From positions 1-64,000 of the forward strand of contig JADKKQ010000005.1 in assembly GCA_016720425.1 (NCBI GenBank): DNA of 64,000 nt. The letters are read 5' to 3'. This DNA is from Betaproteobacteria bacterium. GTDB lineage: Bacteria; Pseudomonadota; Gammaproteobacteria; Burkholderiales; Casimicrobiaceae. The translations under genes were made by a program, and so were the position numbers. The notes beneath the pieces are model-generated. The model made no database searches. It had not been told where the DNA came from and was given only the letters and a program-made list of their open reading frames with translations. Shown here piece after piece: positions 8,041 through 17,363 of this stretch. Numbering within the stretch: the first letter of the stretch is position 1; each line of letters begins with the position of its first letter.

Positions 8041-9291
8041 TCACTTCGCCTTGGCGGCGGCAGCCAGCTTGTCCATCGCGGCCGCAGCGGTCATCTTGTC
8101 GTCGTTCCAGAACTGGGAGACCACGTCCTTGATCGCGCCCTCGACGGCGGAGGGTACGGCCATCCCGTGGGCGATCGACGGCACCAGCGAGCCGCTCTTG
8201 GCGCTGGCCCCGAAGTCCGCCGCCGACAGCTTGGCGCACTCGTCGAACTTGTCGAGCTTCATGTCGAGGCGAACCGGGATCGAGCCCTTGTTCAGGTTGA
8301 AGACCTCCTGGAACTCGGGGCCCATGATCGCCACGGCGAGGTCCTGCTGGGCCTTCTGGTTGGCGGCGTCCTTCAGCTTGAACAGCACGAAGCTGTCGAC
8401 GTTGTAGGTGTAGGACTTGGCGGTGCCGGGCGCGGCGACGCAGGCGAAGTCCTTGCCGGGCACTTTGCCGGCGGCGATGAACTCGCCCTTCGCCCAGTCA
8501 CCCATCAGCTGCATGCCGGCTTCGCCCTTGATGACCATCGCCGTGGCGAGGTTCCAGTCGCGGCCCGGCGCGTTCTTGTCGGTGTAGCCCTTGACCTTCT
8601 TGAACGTCTCCAGCACCTTCAGCATCGTCGGGCTCTTGAGCGAGCCCGGGTCGAGCTGCACCAGCGCCTTGCGGTAGAACTCGGCGCCGCCGGCACCCAG
8701 CGCGACCGATTCGAAGGTCGTGAAGTCCTGCCAGTTCTGGCCGCCGTGCGCCACCGGCGTGATGCCGGCCTTCTTCAGCGCTTCGGCCGCGACGAAGAAC
8801 TCGTCCCAGGTCGTCGGCAGCTTGGCGCCGGCCTTCTTGAAGGCCTCGGGGTTCGCCCACAGCCAGTTGACGCGATGGACGTTGACCGGCGCGGCCACGT
8901 AGTTGCCCTTGTACTTCAGGCCGTCGGCGATCACCTTGGGCAGCACGCTGTCCCACTTCTCGGCCTTGGCGACCGCGTCCATGTTGGCGAGCACGCCCTC
9001 GCGCGCCCACTCCTGGATCGACGGCCCCTTGATCTGCGCGGCGGCGGGGGCGTTGCCCGACACCACCCGCGACTTCAGCACCGTCATCGCCGCGTCGCCG
9101 CCGCCGCCCGCGACGGCGAAGTCCTTCCAGGTGTGGCCCTTCTTCTGCATCGACGACTTGAGCTCGGCGGCGGCCTTGGCCTCGCCGCCCGAGGTCCACC
9201 AGTGCAGGACCTCGACGTCGCCGGCTTGCGCCGGGATGGATAACGCCGTGCTGACGGCAGCCAGCAGCAGGGAATTGCGGATCATCGACAT
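8041..9291 (-). CDS. gtsA: Periplasmic sugar-binding protein GtsA
   Basis: Solute-binding protein of an ABC importer, 416 aa from the ATG at 9291, which has AGGAG seven bases upstream; a more distant ATG at 9327 is less likely. A signal peptide is visible (MSMIRNSLLLAAVSTALS, cleavage after AQA). The mature protein starts with VEVLHWWTSGGEAKA, typical of glucose/mannose-binding CUT1 proteins, and contains the conserved stretches GNAPAAAQIKGP, VNVHRVNWLW, GDWAKGEF and KGSIPVR. It is the first gene of the operon gtsA-gtsB-gtsC-ATPase. Glucose or mannose is the likely ligand by family resemblance, not proven by sequence. Confidence 0.92.
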   Translation of the reverse strand: MSMIRNSLLLAAVSTALSIPAQAGDVEVLHWWTSGGEAKAAAELKSSMQKKGHTWKDFAVAGGGGDAAMTVLKSRVVSGNAPAAAQIKGPSIQEWAREGVLANMDAVAKAEKWDSVLPKVIADGLKYKGNYVAAPVNVHRVNWLWANPEAFKKAGAKLPTTWDEFFVAAEALKKAGITPVAHGGQNWQDFTTFESVALGAGGAEFYRKALVQLDPGSLKSPTMLKVLETFKKVKGYTDKNAPGRDWNLATAMVIKGEAGMQLMGDWAKGEFIAAGKVPGKDFACVAAPGTAKSYTYNVDSFVLFKLKDAANQKAQQDLAVAIMGPEFQEVFNLNKGSIPVRLDMKLDKFDECAKLSAADFGASAKSGSLVPSIAHGMAVPSAVEGAIKDVVSQFWNDDKMTAAAAMDKLAAAAKAK

Positions 9292-9408
9292 GCGGCTCTC
9301 CTCTTCCGGGTGGGCACGATTGGGCATCGAGTGAGGCGGGGATGGTAAGTCGGCCCCGCCGCTTGGGCAAGTGTACGCCGGCGCGGCCGGACCGGGGCCC
9401 GTTCCGCC

Positions 9409-10203
9409 TCAGACGGCGACCGGCGCCCTGATCCCCGGATGGCACTGGTAGCCGACGATCTCGAAATCCTCGAACCGGTAGTCGAAGATCGTCGGCGGCC
9501 GGCGCGCGATGGCGAGGCGCGGCGGCGGGAACGGCTCGCGGGCGAGCTGCGTGGCCACCTGCTCGGCGTGATTGTCGTAGAGGTGGCAGTCGCCGCCGGT
9601 CCAGATGAACTCGCCGACGTCGAGGTCGGACTGCTGCGCCACCATGTGCGTGAGCAGCGCGTAGGACGCGATGTTGAACGGGACGCCGAGGAAGATGTCG
9701 GCGCTGCGCTGGTAGAGCTGGCACGACAGGCGCCCGTCGGCGACGTAGAACTGGAAGAACGCGTGGCAGGGCGGCAGCTTCATGCGCGGGATGTCGCCGA
9801 CGTTCCACGCCGAGACGATCAGTCGCCGCGAGTCGGGGTTGCGCCGGATCTCGGCCAGCAGCTGCGCGATCTGGTCGACGTGCCCGCCGTCGGACGTGGG
9901 CCAGCTGCGCCACTGGTAGCCGTAGATCGGGCCGAGATCGCCGTCGGCGTCGGCCCACTCGTCCCAGATGGTCACGCCCGCCGCCTGCAGCGAGCGCACG
10001 TTCGATTCCCCGCGCAGGAACCAGAGCAGCTCGTGGATGATCGACTTGGTGTGGACCTTCTTCGTCGTCAGCAGCGGGAAGCCGGCGGCGAGATCGAAGC
10101 GCATCTGGTAGCCGAACACCGACCGCGTGCCGGTGCCGGTGCGGTCGGCCTTGCGCTGGCCGTGGTCGCGGACGTGCCGCATGAGGTCGAGGTAGGGGCG
10201 CAT
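9409..10203 (-). CDS. thyA: Thymidylate synthase
   Basis: ThyA converts dUMP to dTMP with methylene-tetrahydrofolate, producing dihydrofolate that FolA recycles. It is 264 aa, the standard length for the bacterial enzyme. Visible features: the N-terminal RTGTGTRSVFGYQMRF with the phosphate-binding Arg, the folate-binding HELLWFLRGESN, the catalytic loop PPCHAFFQFYV with nucleophile Cys146, RSADIFLGVPFNIASYA and the C-terminal PVAV. The gene lies 118 bases downstream of the gtsA start on the same strand, divergent from the acyltransferase fusion gene. Confidence 0.97.
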   Translation of the reverse strand: MRPYLDLMRHVRDHGQRKADRTGTGTRSVFGYQMRFDLAAGFPLLTTKKVHTKSIIHELLWFLRGESNVRSLQAAGVTIWDEWADADGDLGPIYGYQWRSWPTSDGGHVDQIAQLLAEIRRNPDSRRLIVSAWNVGDIPRMKLPPCHAFFQFYVADGRLSCQLYQRSADIFLGVPFNIASYALLTHMVAQQSDLDVGEFIWTGGDCHLYDNHAEQVATQLAREPFPPPRLAIARRPPTIFDYRFEDFEIVGYQCHPGIRAPVAV

Positions 10204-10334
10204 GGGGGCGGGCGAAGGGGTCGAACGCGGATTCTAGCGGAACGGCGGAGCGTCGCCGCCGGCGGCGGCCCTTGTCGGAATCGCCGCCGTCGAGCAAGCT
10301 GCGTCCGAGCCCGCCACCCCGCGTCGTCCGGACC

Positions 10335-12218
10335 ATGCACTCACCGAACCAGTTCGACCTCCTGCGCGAGCGCCGGTTTGCGCCGTTCTTCTGGACGCAG
10401 TTCCTCGGCGCCGGCAACGACAACGTCTACAAGAACGCGCTGGTCATCTTCGTCGCCTTCCAGGCGTCGTCGATGACGACGCTGGACCCCAACGCGCTGG
10501 TCAATCTCGCCGGCGCGGTGTTCATCGCGCCCTTCGTGCTGCTGTCGGCCACGTCGGGGCAGCTCGCCGACAAGTACGAGAAATCGCGGCTGATCCGCTG
10601 GATCAAGCTGTTCGAGATCGGCGTCATGGCCATCGGCTTCGCGGGCTTCCTCTGGCGCGACCTCACGCTGCTGTTCGTCGCGCTCGGGCTCATGGGCGTC
10701 CACTCGACGCTGTTCGGACCGGTCAAGTACGCGATCCTGCCGCAACACCTTCGGCCGGAGGAACTGATCGGGGGCAACGGCCTGGTCGAGATGGGGACCT
10801 TCGTCGCGATCCTGCTGGGAACGATCGCCGGCGGCGTGGTGGTGGCCGTGCAGCCCGGCGGCCCGGCGCTGGCCGGAGGCCTGGCCGTCGCCATCGCCGT
10901 CGCCGGGTACCTCGCCAGCCGGCGCATCCCGCTCACCCCGGCGGTGGCGCCGCAGCTCAGGATCAACTGGAATCCGTTCACCGAGACGGCGCGGAGCCTC
11001 CGCTTCGCGCACGGCAACCGCGTCGTCTGGCTGTCGATGCTGGGCATCTCGTGGTTCTGGTTCTACGGCGCCACGTTCCTCGCCCAGTTCGCCGGCTTCG
11101 CCCGCGACGTCCTCGGCGGCAACGAGCAGGTGGTGACGCTGCTGCTCGCGCTGTTCTCGGTCGGCATCGGCGTCGGGTCGCTGCTCTGCGAGCGGCTGTC
11201 GGGGCGGCGGGTCGAGTTGGGGCTGGTCCCGTTCGGGTCGATCGGGCTGTCGCTGTTCGCCATCGACCTGTGGCTCGCGAGTCGCGGGCTCGCCGCCACC
11301 AGCCTGACCGGGCTGGACGGCTTCCTCGCCCGGCCGGCGCACTGGCGCGTCGCCGCCGACCTGGTGCTGATCGGGCTCTTCGGCGGGTTCTACATCGTCC
11401 CGCTGTACGCGCTGATCCAGGAGCGCTCGGAGCCGGCGCACCGGTCGCGGATCATCGCCGCCAACAACATCCTCAACGCGGTGTTCATGGTCGCCTCCGC
11501 CGGCGTCGCGATCGGCCTGCTGCAGGCCGGGCTCAGCATTCCCCAGCTGTTCCTGGTCACCGGGCTGATGAACGTGGCGGTCGCCGCCTACATCTTCGGC
11601 CTCGTGCCCGAGTTCCTGATGCGCTTCCTGGCGTGGCTGCTCGTCCACACCTTCTACCGGGTCGAGCAGCAGGGCCTGGAGCACATCCCGGAGACGGGCC
11701 CCTGCGTCGTCGTCTGCAACCACGTGAGCTACGTCGACGCGGTCGTGCTGGCCGCCTGCATCCGGCGGCCGATCCGCTTCGTGATGGACCACCGCATCTT
11801 TCGCGTGCCGGTGCTGTCGTTCATCTTCCGGACCATGCGGACGATCCCCATCGCACCGGCGAAGGAGGACGCGGCGATGAAGGAGCGGGCGTTCGCCGCG
11901 GCGGCGCAGGCGCTGGCCGACGGCGAGATCGTCGGCATCTTCCCGGAGGGCAGGCTGACCGAGGACGGGGAGATGGCGTCGTTCCGCCCGGGGGTCCAGC
12001 AGATCCTCGCCGCGACCCCCGCGCCGGTGGTGCCGCTGGCGCTGCGCGGGCTGTGGGGCAGCTTCTTCAGCCGCTCGCACCGCGGGCGCGCCATGCGCCG
12101 TTTTCGCGGCGTGTTCTCGCGCATCACGCTCGCGGCCGGCGCCGCGGTGCCGCCGGACCGGGTGACGCTGGACGGGTTGCACGCGACGGTGCTGGAGCTG
12201 CGCGGCGCGCGGCGCTGA
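10335..12218 (+). CDS. MFS lysophospholipid transporter fused to PlsC acyltransferase
   Basis: Inner-membrane protein of about 627 aa with two parts. Residues about 1-400 form an MFS transporter like LplT, with FWTQFLGAGNDNVYKNAL near the N-terminus. Residues about 425-627 form a PlsC-type acyltransferase with motif I NHVSYVD and motif III FPEGRLTEDG. This resembles the LplT-Aas remodelling system but lacks the C-terminal AMP-forming acyl-ACP ligase of full-length fusions. Its likely role is to flip lysophospholipid inward and reacylate it. The ATG at 10335 is preferred; an upstream in-frame ATG at 10272 would add a Pro/Arg-rich extension. Divergent from thyA. Confidence 0.88.
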   Translation: MHSPNQFDLLRERRFAPFFWTQFLGAGNDNVYKNALVIFVAFQASSMTTLDPNALVNLAGAVFIAPFVLLSATSGQLADKYEKSRLIRWIKLFEIGVMAIGFAGFLWRDLTLLFVALGLMGVHSTLFGPVKYAILPQHLRPEELIGGNGLVEMGTFVAILLGTIAGGVVVAVQPGGPALAGGLAVAIAVAGYLASRRIPLTPAVAPQLRINWNPFTETARSLRFAHGNRVVWLSMLGISWFWFYGATFLAQFAGFARDVLGGNEQVVTLLLALFSVGIGVGSLLCERLSGRRVELGLVPFGSIGLSLFAIDLWLASRGLAATSLTGLDGFLARPAHWRVAADLVLIGLFGGFYIVPLYALIQERSEPAHRSRIIAANNILNAVFMVASAGVAIGLLQAGLSIPQLFLVTGLMNVAVAAYIFGLVPEFLMRFLAWLLVHTFYRVEQQGLEHIPETGPCVVVCNHVSYVDAVVLAACIRRPIRFVMDHRIFRVPVLSFIFRTMRTIPIAPAKEDAAMKERAFAAAAQALADGEIVGIFPEGRLTEDGEMASFRPGVQQILAATPAPVVPLALRGLWGSFFSRSHRGRAMRRFRGVFSRITLAAGAAVPPDRVTLDGLHATVLELRGARR

Positions 12219-12316
12219 CCGGCACCGCCGCGCGCCGGGCCGCGCCCGCGGCCGTGCTAGACTCGAACGGCAACGCGGCGCAGCGCGCGCCGCGGTTTCC
12301 TTGCTCGCGGTGCCCC

Positions 12317-13477
12317 ATGTCCGGCAACTCCCTCGGCAGGCTCTACTGCGTCACCTCGTTCGGCGAGTCGCACGGACCGGCGATCGGCTGCGTCGTCGAC
12401 GGCTGCCCGCCGGGGATGGCGCTCGACGCCGCCGACATCCAGCGTGATCTCGATCGCCGCAAGCCCGGCACGTCGCGGCACGTGACGCAGCGGCGCGAAT
12501 CGGACACCGTGGAGATTCTCTCCGGGGTGTTCGAGGGCCGCACCACCGGCACGCCGATCGCGCTGCTGATCCGCAACGAGGATCAGCGCAGCAAGGATTA
12601 CGCGAACATCGCCGACACGTTCCGTCCCGGCCACGCCGACTACACGTATTGGCAGAAGTACGGCATCCGCGATCCTCGCGGCGGCGGCCGCTCGTCGGCC
12701 CGCGAGACCGCCGTCCGGGTCGCCGCCGGCGCGATCGCGCGCAAGTGGCTGCGCGAGCGCCACGGCGTGGCGATCCGCGGTCACCTGGTGCAGCTCGGCC
12801 CGAACCTCATCCCGTTCGCGGACTGGTCGGCGGTCGACGGCAATCCCTTTTTCGCGGCCAATGCCGCCGTCGTGCCCGAGCTCGAGGCGTACATGGATCG
12901 GCTGCGCAAGTCCGGCGATTCCTGCGGCGCGAAGATCACCGTGGTGGCGAGCGGCGTCCCGGTCGGTTGGGGCGAGCCGGTCTACGACCGCCTCGACGCG
13001 GAGCTCGCCTACGCGATGATGGGCATCAACGCGGTCAAGGGCGTCGAGATCGGCGCGGGCTTCGCCAGCGTGGGGCAGTCGGGCACCGCGCACTCGGACG
13101 AGATGACCCCGGAGGGGTTCCTTTCCAACCACGCCGGCGGCATCCTCGGCGGGATCTCGACCGGGCAGGACGTCGTCGTCACGCTGGCGGTCAAGCCGAC
13201 CTCGTCGGTGCGGCTCGACCGCCGGTCGATCGACAAGGCCGGGCGGGCGGTGACCGTCAACACGCACGGCCGGCACGACCCCTGCGTGGGCATTCGCGCG
13301 ACGCCGATCGCCGAGGCGATGATGGCCATCGTGCTGATGGATCACGCGCTGCGCCACCGGGCGCAGAACGCCGACGTCGTCACGGCCACGCCGCGCCTCG
13401 CCAGCGCCGCGGCGGCCGGCCGCGGCCAGCCGTCCGCCGGCGCCGCCGTCGACGACCCGGAGCCCGACGAAGCCTGA
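12317..13477 (+). CDS. aroC: Chorismate synthase
   Basis: AroC makes chorismate from EPSP, the last shikimate step, with reduced FMN. The protein is 386 aa and begins MSGNSLGRLYCVTSFGESHG, carrying the N-terminal signature GESHG. It also has the catalytic-loop region RRKPGTSRHVTQRRESD, FRPGHADYTYWQKYG, GGGRSSARET and the FMN-site SDEMTPEGFLSNHAGGILGG. The C-terminal tail after about residue 355 is Ala/Pro/Asp-rich and probably disordered. It lies 98 bases after the acyltransferase fusion gene and is convergent with xseA. Confidence 0.97.
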   Translation: MSGNSLGRLYCVTSFGESHGPAIGCVVDGCPPGMALDAADIQRDLDRRKPGTSRHVTQRRESDTVEILSGVFEGRTTGTPIALLIRNEDQRSKDYANIADTFRPGHADYTYWQKYGIRDPRGGGRSSARETAVRVAAGAIARKWLRERHGVAIRGHLVQLGPNLIPFADWSAVDGNPFFAANAAVVPELEAYMDRLRKSGDSCGAKITVVASGVPVGWGEPVYDRLDAELAYAMMGINAVKGVEIGAGFASVGQSGTAHSDEMTPEGFLSNHAGGILGGISTGQDVVVTLAVKPTSSVRLDRRSIDKAGRAVTVNTHGRHDPCVGIRATPIAEAMMAIVLMDHALRHRAQNADVVTATPRLASAAAAGRGQPSAGAAVDDPEPDEA

Positions 13478-13518
13478 GCCTTGCGCGCGCCGGTCGGCGC
13501 GCGGCCCCACGATGCGGG

Positions 13519-14928
13519 TCAGACGGCGTCGTCGTCCGCTCGCCGCGTGGCGGTGACGCTCGCCGTCGCGCTGCCGCGAGCGAGCCGCAGCGCGAGCGCC
13601 TCGCTGACGGCGAGCAGCGCCGCGTCGCGCGCGATCGACCCGTCCGCCCGGGTCACGATGGCGTAGCCGCGATCGAGCACCGACTGGGGATTGAGGTGCG
13701 CCAGCGCCTGTTCGGCCGCCGCGATGCGCGCGGTGGCGGCTTCGATCGCCCGGGCGCCGGCGCGCGACCAGCGCGCATTGGCGTCGGTCAGCCGGGCGGC
13801 GGCGGGCGGCGGCTGGCGCAGTTGCGAACGCAGGCGCTGCGCCTGGTGGTCGACGCGGCCCGCAAGCGCCGCGAGCCGGTGTCCGAACGCGCGCGCGAGC
13901 CGCGTGGCCAGCGCCGTGGCGTCCTCGCCCTGCCGCGCCAGCCGCGCCGCCGGGTGGACCAGGCGGCGGGACAGGTGATCGACCCGCTGCATCCGCTGCT
14001 CGAGCGCCGCGCTGCCGACGCGGCGCAGCCGGCCGGCGAGGGCGAACGCGTGCCCGGCGATCGCCGCGCGGTCGGGCGCCACCTGCGCGGCCGCCGCCGT
14101 GGGGGTTGCGGCCCGGACGTCGGCGACGAAATCGCAGATCGTGAAGTCGGTCTCGTGCCCGACGGCCGAGACCACCGGCAGCGCCGAGTCGAGGACCGCC
14201 TGCGCGACGGCTTCCTCGTTGAACGCCCAGAGGTCCTCGATCGAACCGCCGCCGCGGCCGACGATCAGCACGTCGACCTCGCGCCGGGCATTGGCGGCCC
14301 GGATTGCCGCGGCAATCTCGGCGGCGGCGCCGCTGCCCTGGACCGTGCAGGGATAGATCACCACCCGGAGCGCCGGCCAGCGCCGCGCCAGCGTCGTCAG
14401 GATGTCGTGCAACGCGGCACCGTGGGTCGAGGTGACGACGCCGACGGCGCGCGGGAAGTCCGGCAGCGGCCGCTTGCGCTCCTCGGCGAACCAGCCGGCG
14501 GCCTCGAGCCGCGCCTTCAGCCGGGCGAACTGCTCGTACAGCGCGCCGAGGCCGGCGAGGCGAATCGTTTCGACGTTGAGCTGGAACTCGCCCCGGGCCT
14601 CGTACATCGTCGCGGCGGCGCGCAGCTCCACCGCCAGGCCGTCCCTGAGCGCGAAGCCGGCGTGCTGGGCCTTGTGCCGGAAGAACACGCAGGACACCTG
14701 CGCGGCGGCATCCTTGAGCTTGAAGTAGCAGTGTCCCGAGGCGGCGCGGGTGAAGCCGGAGATCTCGCCGGCCACCCAGACGAGGCCGACCTCGCGCTCC
14801 AGCGCCGCGCGCGCCGAGGCCACCAGCAGCGACACCGACAGGACCGGCTGGCCGAGGCCGCGGAGGGACGCCGTCCCCGGCATCCCCGCGGGCGCCGGCG
14901 AGCCGGGGGGCAAGCGGGCGCCGGTCAC
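13519..14928 (-). CDS. xseA: Exodeoxyribonuclease VII large subunit
   Basis: XseA is the catalytic large subunit of ExoVII, a single-strand DNA exonuclease in repair. The 469-aa protein shows an N-terminal OB-fold (VWVAGEISGF, GHCYFKLKD, VSCVFF), the nuclease core (VGVVTSTHGAALHDI, VDVLIVGRGGGSIEDLWAFNEE, VSAVGHETDFTICDFVADVRAATPTAAA, given here in short pieces) and a long C-terminal coiled-coil region (about 300-430), ending with LNPQSVLDRGYAIV. The longest frame starts at GTG 14928; an ATG at 14883 leaves the OB-fold intact and is a possible alternative. No xseB is nearby. Its 3' end faces aroC. Confidence 0.95.
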   Translation of the reverse strand: MTGARLPPGSPAPAGMPGTASLRGLGQPVLSVSLLVASARAALEREVGLVWVAGEISGFTRAASGHCYFKLKDAAAQVSCVFFRHKAQHAGFALRDGLAVELRAAATMYEARGEFQLNVETIRLAGLGALYEQFARLKARLEAAGWFAEERKRPLPDFPRAVGVVTSTHGAALHDILTTLARRWPALRVVIYPCTVQGSGAAAEIAAAIRAANARREVDVLIVGRGGGSIEDLWAFNEEAVAQAVLDSALPVVSAVGHETDFTICDFVADVRAATPTAAAAQVAPDRAAIAGHAFALAGRLRRVGSAALEQRMQRVDHLSRRLVHPAARLARQGEDATALATRLARAFGHRLAALAGRVDHQAQRLRSQLRQPPPAAARLTDANARWSRAGARAIEAATARIAAAEQALAHLNPQSVLDRGYAIVTRADGSIARDAALLAVSEALALRLARGSATASVTATRRADDDAV

Positions 14929-15411
14929 GGGCGCGGCATCGGTGAAGGATTCGACAGAACCATTCGGGGCAGTTTTTTGTCCATGACAGAAGTGGCCTCG
15001 AGGCCCGCCAAAGCTGCCTTGCGTCGAGCCGACCGGGACCTTCGCGGCGGCAGCAGGGGCCCTTGGCAGGGGACTCTAGGATATTGTTTCAAAAAGACAA
15101 TTTGTCGGCGTGATTTTGGGCAGGACAGGCTTTTTCCCGGCCCCCGCGCGACTTAGCGCCCGAATTTACAAGATATGCACACTTTTATCCACAGTATTTG
15201 TGGAAAACCCGCCGCCGCCGCCGCGGAGGACCCCGCGCCAAGCCTTATCCGGCGCGGCTTTCCGGCCGGCCACCGTTTTCGCTGGGCGAGCGACCGATGA
15301 CGCCGTTCGCCCCAGCGGTTAGAATGCCCCGTCCCTGTCGATTGTTCATGATCAAACCCCGATGACCCAGCATGCTGCACTGCCGCAAAACCGGCGCCGC
15401 TTCCATCTGCG
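14929..15411. other. 483-base gap between divergent xseA and glnS, with an AT-rich pocket
   Basis: No convincing gene. From about 15080 to 15210 base composition falls well below the surroundings (short A and T runs such as TTGTTTCAAAAAGACAATTTG), which suggests promoter DNA for the two divergent genes. A perfect DnaA-box-like 9-mer lies at 15185-15193. A -10-like TAGAAT at 15320-15325 could serve glnS, about 87 bases before its start. Confidence 0.5.
15185..15193 (+). promoter_or_regulatory. DnaA-box-like 9-mer
   Basis: TTATCCACA is an exact match to the DnaA box. A weaker inverted copy, TGTGGAAAA (two mismatches to TGTGGATAA), follows seven bases later. There is no dnaA, dnaN or array of further boxes nearby, so this is not an origin; it may be a DnaA-responsive promoter site or chance. 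Confidence 0.35.
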
Positions 15412-17238
15412 ATGGGCGCCGGCGGTCGGGCCGCGGCGGTTGGGCACGCGTCGAATTTCCTGCGTGCCATCATTGCCGAGGACAACCGGACCGGCAAGTA
15501 CGACGGGCAGGTCGTCACCCGCTTTCCGCCCGAGCCGAACGGCTACCTCCACTACGGGCACGCCAAGTCGATCATCCTCAATTTCGGGCTTGCGGCCGAG
15601 AACGGCGGTCGCTGCCACCTGCGCTACGACGACACCAACCCGGTCAAGGAAGACGTCGAGTTCGAGGACTCGATCGCCGAGTCGGTGCGCTGGCTGGGAT
15701 TCGACTGGGGTCCGCACCGCTATCATGCCTCCGACTACTACGATCGTCTCTACGCGTTCGCCGAGTGGTTCATCGGCGCCGGCCTCGCGTACGTCGACAG
15801 CCAGTCGGCGGACGAGGTTCGCGCGTCGCGCGGCACGCTGACGCAGGCGGGACGCCCGAGCCCCTTCCGCGACCGGCCGGTGGCCGAGAACATGGAGCTC
15901 TTCCGCCGCATGCGCGCCGGCGAGTTTCCCGACGGTGCGCACGTGCTGCGGCTGAAGATCGACATGGCGAGCCCGAACGTCAACATGCGCGATCCGGCGA
16001 TCTACCGCATCCGGCACGCGTCGCACCATCGCACCGGCAGCAAGTGGTGCATCTATCCGCTGTACGACTACACGCACTGCATCTCCGACGCGCTGGAGCA
16101 CATCACCCACTCGATCTGCACGCTGGAGTTCCAGGACCATCGGCCGCTCTACGACTGGGTGATCGGGAAGCTCGCCGACGGCGGGCAGCTGACACGCCCG
16201 CTGCCGCAGCAGTTCGAGTTCGCGCGCCTCAATCTGACCTACGTGGTCCTGTCCAAGCGGCGGCTGATCCAACTGGTCGCCAACGGTCACGTCGACGGCT
16301 GGGACGATCCGCGGATGCCCACGCTGGTGGGTGCGCGCCGGCGCGGGTTCACGCCCGAGGGCTTCCGGCTGTTCGCCGAGCGGATCGGCGTGTCGAAGGC
16401 CGATTCCTGGATCGACATGAGCATCCTCGAGGACTGCATGCGCGAGGATCTCAACGCGCGGGCGCAGCGGCGCATCGCCATCCTCGATCCCTTGAAGCTC
16501 GTCATCGACAACTTCTCCGCCGCGCAGGCCGAGGCCTGCCTGGCGCCGAACCATCCGCAGCATCCGGAGCTCGGCAAGCGGTCGCTTCCGCTGACCCGCG
16601 AGCTGTGGATCGAGCGCGACGATTACAGCGAGCAGCCGCCGAAGGGTTACTTCCGTCTCTCGCCGGGGGCCGAGGTGCGGCTGCGCTACGGCTACATCGT
16701 CCGCTGCACCGGCGCCGACAAGGACGCCGCCGGCAGGGTCACCGCCGTCCACTGCACCTACGACCCGGCGACGCGCAGCGGCACGCCGGGCGCGGATGCG
16801 CGCAAGGTCAAGGGCAACATCCACTGGCTGTCCGCGGCGGACGCGATGCCCGCCGAGGTGCGGCTGTACGACCGGCTGTTCGCGGTGCCGTTTCCCGGCT
16901 CCCGCCATCCCTGGGGCGTGAAGGAAGGTGCCGCCGAGATCGCCGCGCCGGCCCGTGCCGCGGTCGTCGCCGGCGACGAAGGCGACGACCGCGAAGAAGG
17001 CGACGTCGTGGAGGCGATCGAGCGGAACTATCTCGACGACCTCAACCCCGGATCCAAGCGCGTGATCACGGCGTTCGTCGAGCCCGCGCTCGCTGCGGCG
17101 GCGCCGGAGGACCGGTTCCAGTTCGAACGTCACGGCTATTTCGTCGCCGACCTCGGAGACCACGCGCCAGGTCGCCCGGTGTTCAATCGCGCGGTCACGC
17201 TGAAGGATTCCTGGAGCAAGCCGCCTTCGGGGCCTTGA
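15412..17238 (+). CDS. glnS: Glutaminyl-tRNA synthetase
   Basis: GlnS charges tRNA-Gln in the cytoplasm. The 608-aa class I enzyme carries the HIGH-type motif YLHYGHAKS after RFPPEPNG, the acceptor-arm region RFDDTNP-like RYDDTNPVKEDVEF, the KMSKS-type loop VLSKRRL, and two C-terminal anticodon-binding beta-barrels ending VTLKDSW. E. coli GlnS has 554 residues; the excess lies mainly in an acidic/Ala insertion near residues 505-530 (ARAAVVAGDEGDDREEGD) and in the N-terminus. The ATG at 15412 is the first in frame. A terminator follows at 17276. Confidence 0.97.
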   Translation: MGAGGRAAAVGHASNFLRAIIAEDNRTGKYDGQVVTRFPPEPNGYLHYGHAKSIILNFGLAAENGGRCHLRYDDTNPVKEDVEFEDSIAESVRWLGFDWGPHRYHASDYYDRLYAFAEWFIGAGLAYVDSQSADEVRASRGTLTQAGRPSPFRDRPVAENMELFRRMRAGEFPDGAHVLRLKIDMASPNVNMRDPAIYRIRHASHHRTGSKWCIYPLYDYTHCISDALEHITHSICTLEFQDHRPLYDWVIGKLADGGQLTRPLPQQFEFARLNLTYVVLSKRRLIQLVANGHVDGWDDPRMPTLVGARRRGFTPEGFRLFAERIGVSKADSWIDMSILEDCMREDLNARAQRRIAILDPLKLVIDNFSAAQAEACLAPNHPQHPELGKRSLPLTRELWIERDDYSEQPPKGYFRLSPGAEVRLRYGYIVRCTGADKDAAGRVTAVHCTYDPATRSGTPGADARKVKGNIHWLSAADAMPAEVRLYDRLFAVPFPGSRHPWGVKEGAAEIAAPARAAVVAGDEGDDREEGDVVEAIERNYLDDLNPGSKRVITAFVEPALAAAAPEDRFQFERHGYFVADLGDHAPGRPVFNRAVTLKDSWSKPPSGP

Positions 17239-17275
17239 TTCCGCGCCGGTCGGGCAGCATCTTGGGAACGCCACC

Positions 17276-17296
17276 CCGCGGCGCAGCCGCGGTTTT
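17276..17296 (+). terminator. Terminator after glnS
   Basis: Perfect 7-bp stem CCGCGGC/GCCGCGG with a three-base loop GCA, followed by TTTT, 38 bases after the glnS stop. Confidence 0.7.
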
Positions 17297-17363
17297 CACG
17301 GGCCACGACTTCCGCGGGTGACGCTATGATGTCGGCCGCCCGTTCTCAACCGAGGTTCATGCC

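Noticed and set aside
6208..9243. 1011-codon plus-strand open frame opposite the sugar ABC operon
   Set aside because: Antisense shadow; His/Arg/Asp-rich low-complexity product with no family resemblance, while the minus strand encodes a clear ABC operon.
13478..13518. Inverted repeat GCGCGC...GCGCGC between aroC and xseA as a terminator
   Set aside because: A GC hairpin is present but neither strand has a T-run after it.
15100..15210. Possible replication origin because of DnaA-like box and AT-rich DNA
   Set aside because: Only one perfect box and one weak box, and no dnaA, dnaN, parAB or gidA nearby.
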